NCBI GenBank assembly: GCA_028565635.1
Contig: JAOXYB010067700.1
Location: 1-10,114 of the forward strand
Direction: 5' to 3'
Length of the DNA stretch: 10,114 bases
Source of the DNA: Phoronis ovalis
Lineage: Eukaryota; Phoronida; Phoronidae
The notes below the pieces were generated by a model, which was not told the origin of the DNA, ran no database searches, and saw nothing but the letters and a program-made list of their open reading frames with translations. Within the stretch, counting starts at the first letter, position 1. Each line of letters starts with the position of its first letter. The position numbers were made by a program, and so were the translations under genes. Below are positions 8,958 through 10,114 of the stretch, piece after piece.

Positions 8958-9201
8958 TTTGGTTGTTTACTGATCATGCAGGTCATGTCATGTGACAACC
9001 TTCTCTTTATATAATAATTTATTTTATTTACATAAAAATAACTAAATCTTTTAAAATAGTAAACAATATTATATTTATTCATATATTTTTATAATTCTAA
9101 CATGTTTACTGGGTTAAAACCCGTTAAACTGAAAGCAGGGATTCTGCACAGCTCATTTTGCACTCTTCTTGAAGGGAGGTGAAAAACTGAAAACTTGAGA
9201 G
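8958..9201. promoter_or_regulatory. Head-to-head promoter of the F-box/LRR gene and LONP2
   Basis: Only 244 bp separate the two start codons, so both 5' leaders and both promoters must lie here unless there are further upstream non-coding exons. It contains an E-box (8987-8996) close to the F-box gene, a very AT-rich middle (about 9004-9100), and a small GGGTT-AA-AACCC hairpin (9111-9122) on the LONP2 side. Both ATGs have a purine at -3 and G at +4. Confidence 0.7.
8987..8996. promoter_or_regulatory. E-box GTCATGTGAC (bHLH-Zip site)
   Basis: GTCATGTGAC contains CATGTG within the M-box TCATGTGA and is one base from the lysosomal/autophagy CLEAR motif GTCACGTGAC. USF, MITF/TFEB and related factors bind such sites. 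It lies about 30 bp upstream of the F-box gene start codon and about 205 bp upstream of LONP2. Confidence 0.45.
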
Positions 9202-9308
9202 ATGGCTTCCAATATAAAGATCCCTCGTAAATTACCGTTGCTTCTAGTGCAAGATAATGTCTTATTACCTGGATCTTCCATGCGTATTTCGGTGCGTAGC
9301 ATCAGAAA
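9202..9308 (+). CDS. LONP2: Peroxisomal Lon protease homologue 2, first coding exon (partial gene)
   Basis: The exon codes for 35 residues plus two bases: MASNIKIPRKLPLLLVQDNV, LLPGSSMRISV, RSIR, then AA|GTAAGT. The pattern I.IP..LPLLL....VLLPGS.MR.SV is the start of the Lon N-terminal substrate-recognition domain as in animal LONP2. The two leftover bases AA would start an Asn codon, matching the Asn that follows the Arg in the human protein. The open frame itself hits TAA just past the donor, supporting the splice. LONP2 is an ATP-dependent serine protease of the peroxisomal matrix that processes and degrades PTS1/PTS2 enzymes. The AAA+ and Ser-Lys catalytic domains and the PTS1 tail lie beyond the window. 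Mitochondrial LONP1 has a long presequence and poorer match here, so LONP2 is preferred. Confidence 0.92.
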
Positions 9309-9387
9309 GTAAGTAAATATTACATTGCAAGAATTGAAATTCTTGCAAAAATTACGAGATACTGTTTCTTGTTCCTTCTGTTTGAAG

Positions 9388-9400
9388 TTCTGGAAACTTC
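9388..9400. promoter_or_regulatory. Perfect heat-shock element in LONP2 intron 1
   Basis: TTCTGGAAACTTC fits the three-unit HSF1 consensus TTCnnGAAnnTTC with no mismatch. A further GAA (9384-9386) precedes it at one-base spacing. It is 186 bp downstream of the LONP2 start codon. Function is inferred from the motif and the stress role of Lon proteases. Confidence 0.45.
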
Positions 9401-9452
9401 GCAGTCGAGTCTCGAGAGGACAAGGGTCACAAGAGTAGTGCCTTTATAGTAG

Positions 9453-9868
9453 ACTGCTCCCGGGAGGGGGGGTTATTTTTTGGTGGGGGTGTGCAGCTGA
9501 GTTGAAAATTTTGGATTTGGATTGTATACTTTTTACTGTATGTTTTTAGATTGCTATCGTAACGATATTCAAAAATTTGGATTGCTACCCATGACTGCTT
9601 ACAACAAATAATTTGGATTAATTTTAGGTTTGTATCCACAATTCCATAAATAAATTTTGGAATTTGGTTTGTATCAGTCAGTTTGCGTAAAAATGGATTG
9701 CTATACTCAAATATTTTAAATTTTGGATTGCTACCCTTCTATTTTACAAAATTTGGATTACTACCCTAAAATTTGGATTACAACCACAAGCTAAAATTTT
9801 GAATTGGGTTCCGCAGCACATCCCCATAGTCAAAAAACCTTGAGTACCCCCCCCGGGACTTTGCTCAT
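9453..9868. mobile_element. Putative non-autonomous element bounded by imperfect inverted repeats
   Basis: The left arm (about 9458-9497) has TCCCGGGAGGGGGGG, then TTTTTTGGTGGGGGTGTGCAGC in two parts (9476-9497). The right arm (9813-9859), read on the minus strand, has TCCCGGGGGGGGT, then TTTTTTGACTATGGGG and ATGTGCTGC. The order and orientation of blocks match, with small indels. The degenerate array at 9505-9812 fills exactly the space between the arms. No transposase-like coding sequence is present and no target-site duplication is clear, so this is a MITE- or foldback-like candidate, family unknown. Confidence 0.5.
9505..9812 (+). repeat. Degenerate array of about ten TTTGGATTGCTACCC-like units
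   Basis: The unit is roughly AAATTTTGGATTGCTACCC. The clearest copies are at 9571-9590, 9718-9736, 9748-9766 and 9768-9785, with weaker copies near 9505, 9543, 9606, 9652, 9687 and 9793. Start-to-start spacing is irregular (about 19-44 bp) and the sequence between units is not conserved. It reads as a decayed minisatellite inside the inverted-repeat element. Confidence 0.8.
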
Positions 9869-9984
9869 TCAACAAGACGTGTCTCAATCTTAAGTACTCC
9901 TTAAAAAAGTTCTGTATGGTCGCTGTTACGGATCTGCTGTTATATTTGTCAGAAGCACAAAAACCCACGATACCCCAGGCCTAA

Positions 9985-10114
9985 ATTAAAAATAGGTTTG
10001 TTTGCCCTAACCCGACCGACCTGCGAAAACCGCGCCGACTCAGACAATTTTATTGACAAAATCACGGACATATTTTTTTTTTTGGGGTTGAGTTTATCGG
10101 CAAAGAATATTATC
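9985..10114. other. GC-richer patch and T-run, possible repeat edge
   Basis: CCCTAACCCGACCGACC (10004-10020) and CCGCGCCGACTCAG (10030-10043) are followed by a run of twelve T's at 10073-10084. The composition differs sharply from the surrounding AT-rich intron and suggests another interspersed repeat, but I cannot name it. The CCCTAA is a single copy, not a telomeric array. Confidence 0.3.

Larger units (their letters stand above)
9309..10114 (+). other. LONP2 intron 1 (incomplete)
   Basis: The intron starts with GTAAGT at 9309 and runs off the window. No second LONP2 exon (expected to begin with the conserved LQLV region) is visible. It contains a heat-shock-element match, an inverted-repeat-bounded element and a GC-richer patch near 10004-10043. 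Confidence 0.85.

Noticed and set aside
9505-9812. CRISPR-like array (short repeats with variable spacers)
   Set aside because: Units are degenerate, spacers are irregular in length, and the locus is inside an intron of an animal gene with no cas genes.
9427-9968. Two minus-strand open frames of about 70 codons in LONP2 intron 1
   Set aside because: They translate the inverted arms and the degenerate array and show no protein family.
10004-10012. Telomere-like CCCTAACCC
   Set aside because: A single copy inside an intron, not a tandem array.

Overview
The window reads as nuclear DNA of an invertebrate animal. It is AT-rich, has spliced genes with canonical GT-AG introns, AATAAA poly(A) signals and a decayed non-LTR retrotransposon, and all three genes are recognisable animal families. 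The species cannot be fixed from sequence alone. The G-run plus TCCCGGG repeat at the right end makes me lean towards an aquatic invertebrate, but that is weak evidence.

Layout. Positions 1-302 (- strand) hold the 3' end of a broken retrotransposon reverse transcriptase. Positions 303-957 are non-coding and promoter sequence with a TA microsatellite, a 32-bp tandem duplication and a forkhead-like palindrome. Positions 958-5052 (+) hold a complete six-exon gene for a 244-residue mitochondrial inner-membrane coiled-coil protein of the MCUR1/CCDC90B family. Positions 5053-6218 are a convergent intergenic space with poly(A) signals for both neighbours and a CTCF-like palindrome. Positions 6219-8957 (-) hold a complete two-exon gene for a 635-residue F-box/leucine-rich-repeat protein, best matched to LRRC29 (FBXL9). 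Positions 8958-9201 are a compact head-to-head promoter. Positions 9202-9308 (+) are the first coding exon of the peroxisomal Lon protease LONP2; the rest of that gene lies beyond the window. Positions 9309-10114 are LONP2 intron 1, with a perfect heat-shock-element match and a roughly 400-bp element bounded by inverted repeats and filled with a degenerate array of TTTGGATTGCTACCC-like units.

The three proteins act in different places: mitochondrial calcium uptake or membrane assembly, SCF ubiquitin ligase, and peroxisomal protein quality control. They do not form a pathway. The only regulatory coupling suggested is the shared 244-bp promoter of the F-box gene and LONP2, which carries a GTCATGTGAC E-box. 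No tRNA, rRNA, CRISPR or bacterial-type operon is present. The least explained item is the inverted-repeat element with its internal array in the LONP2 intron.
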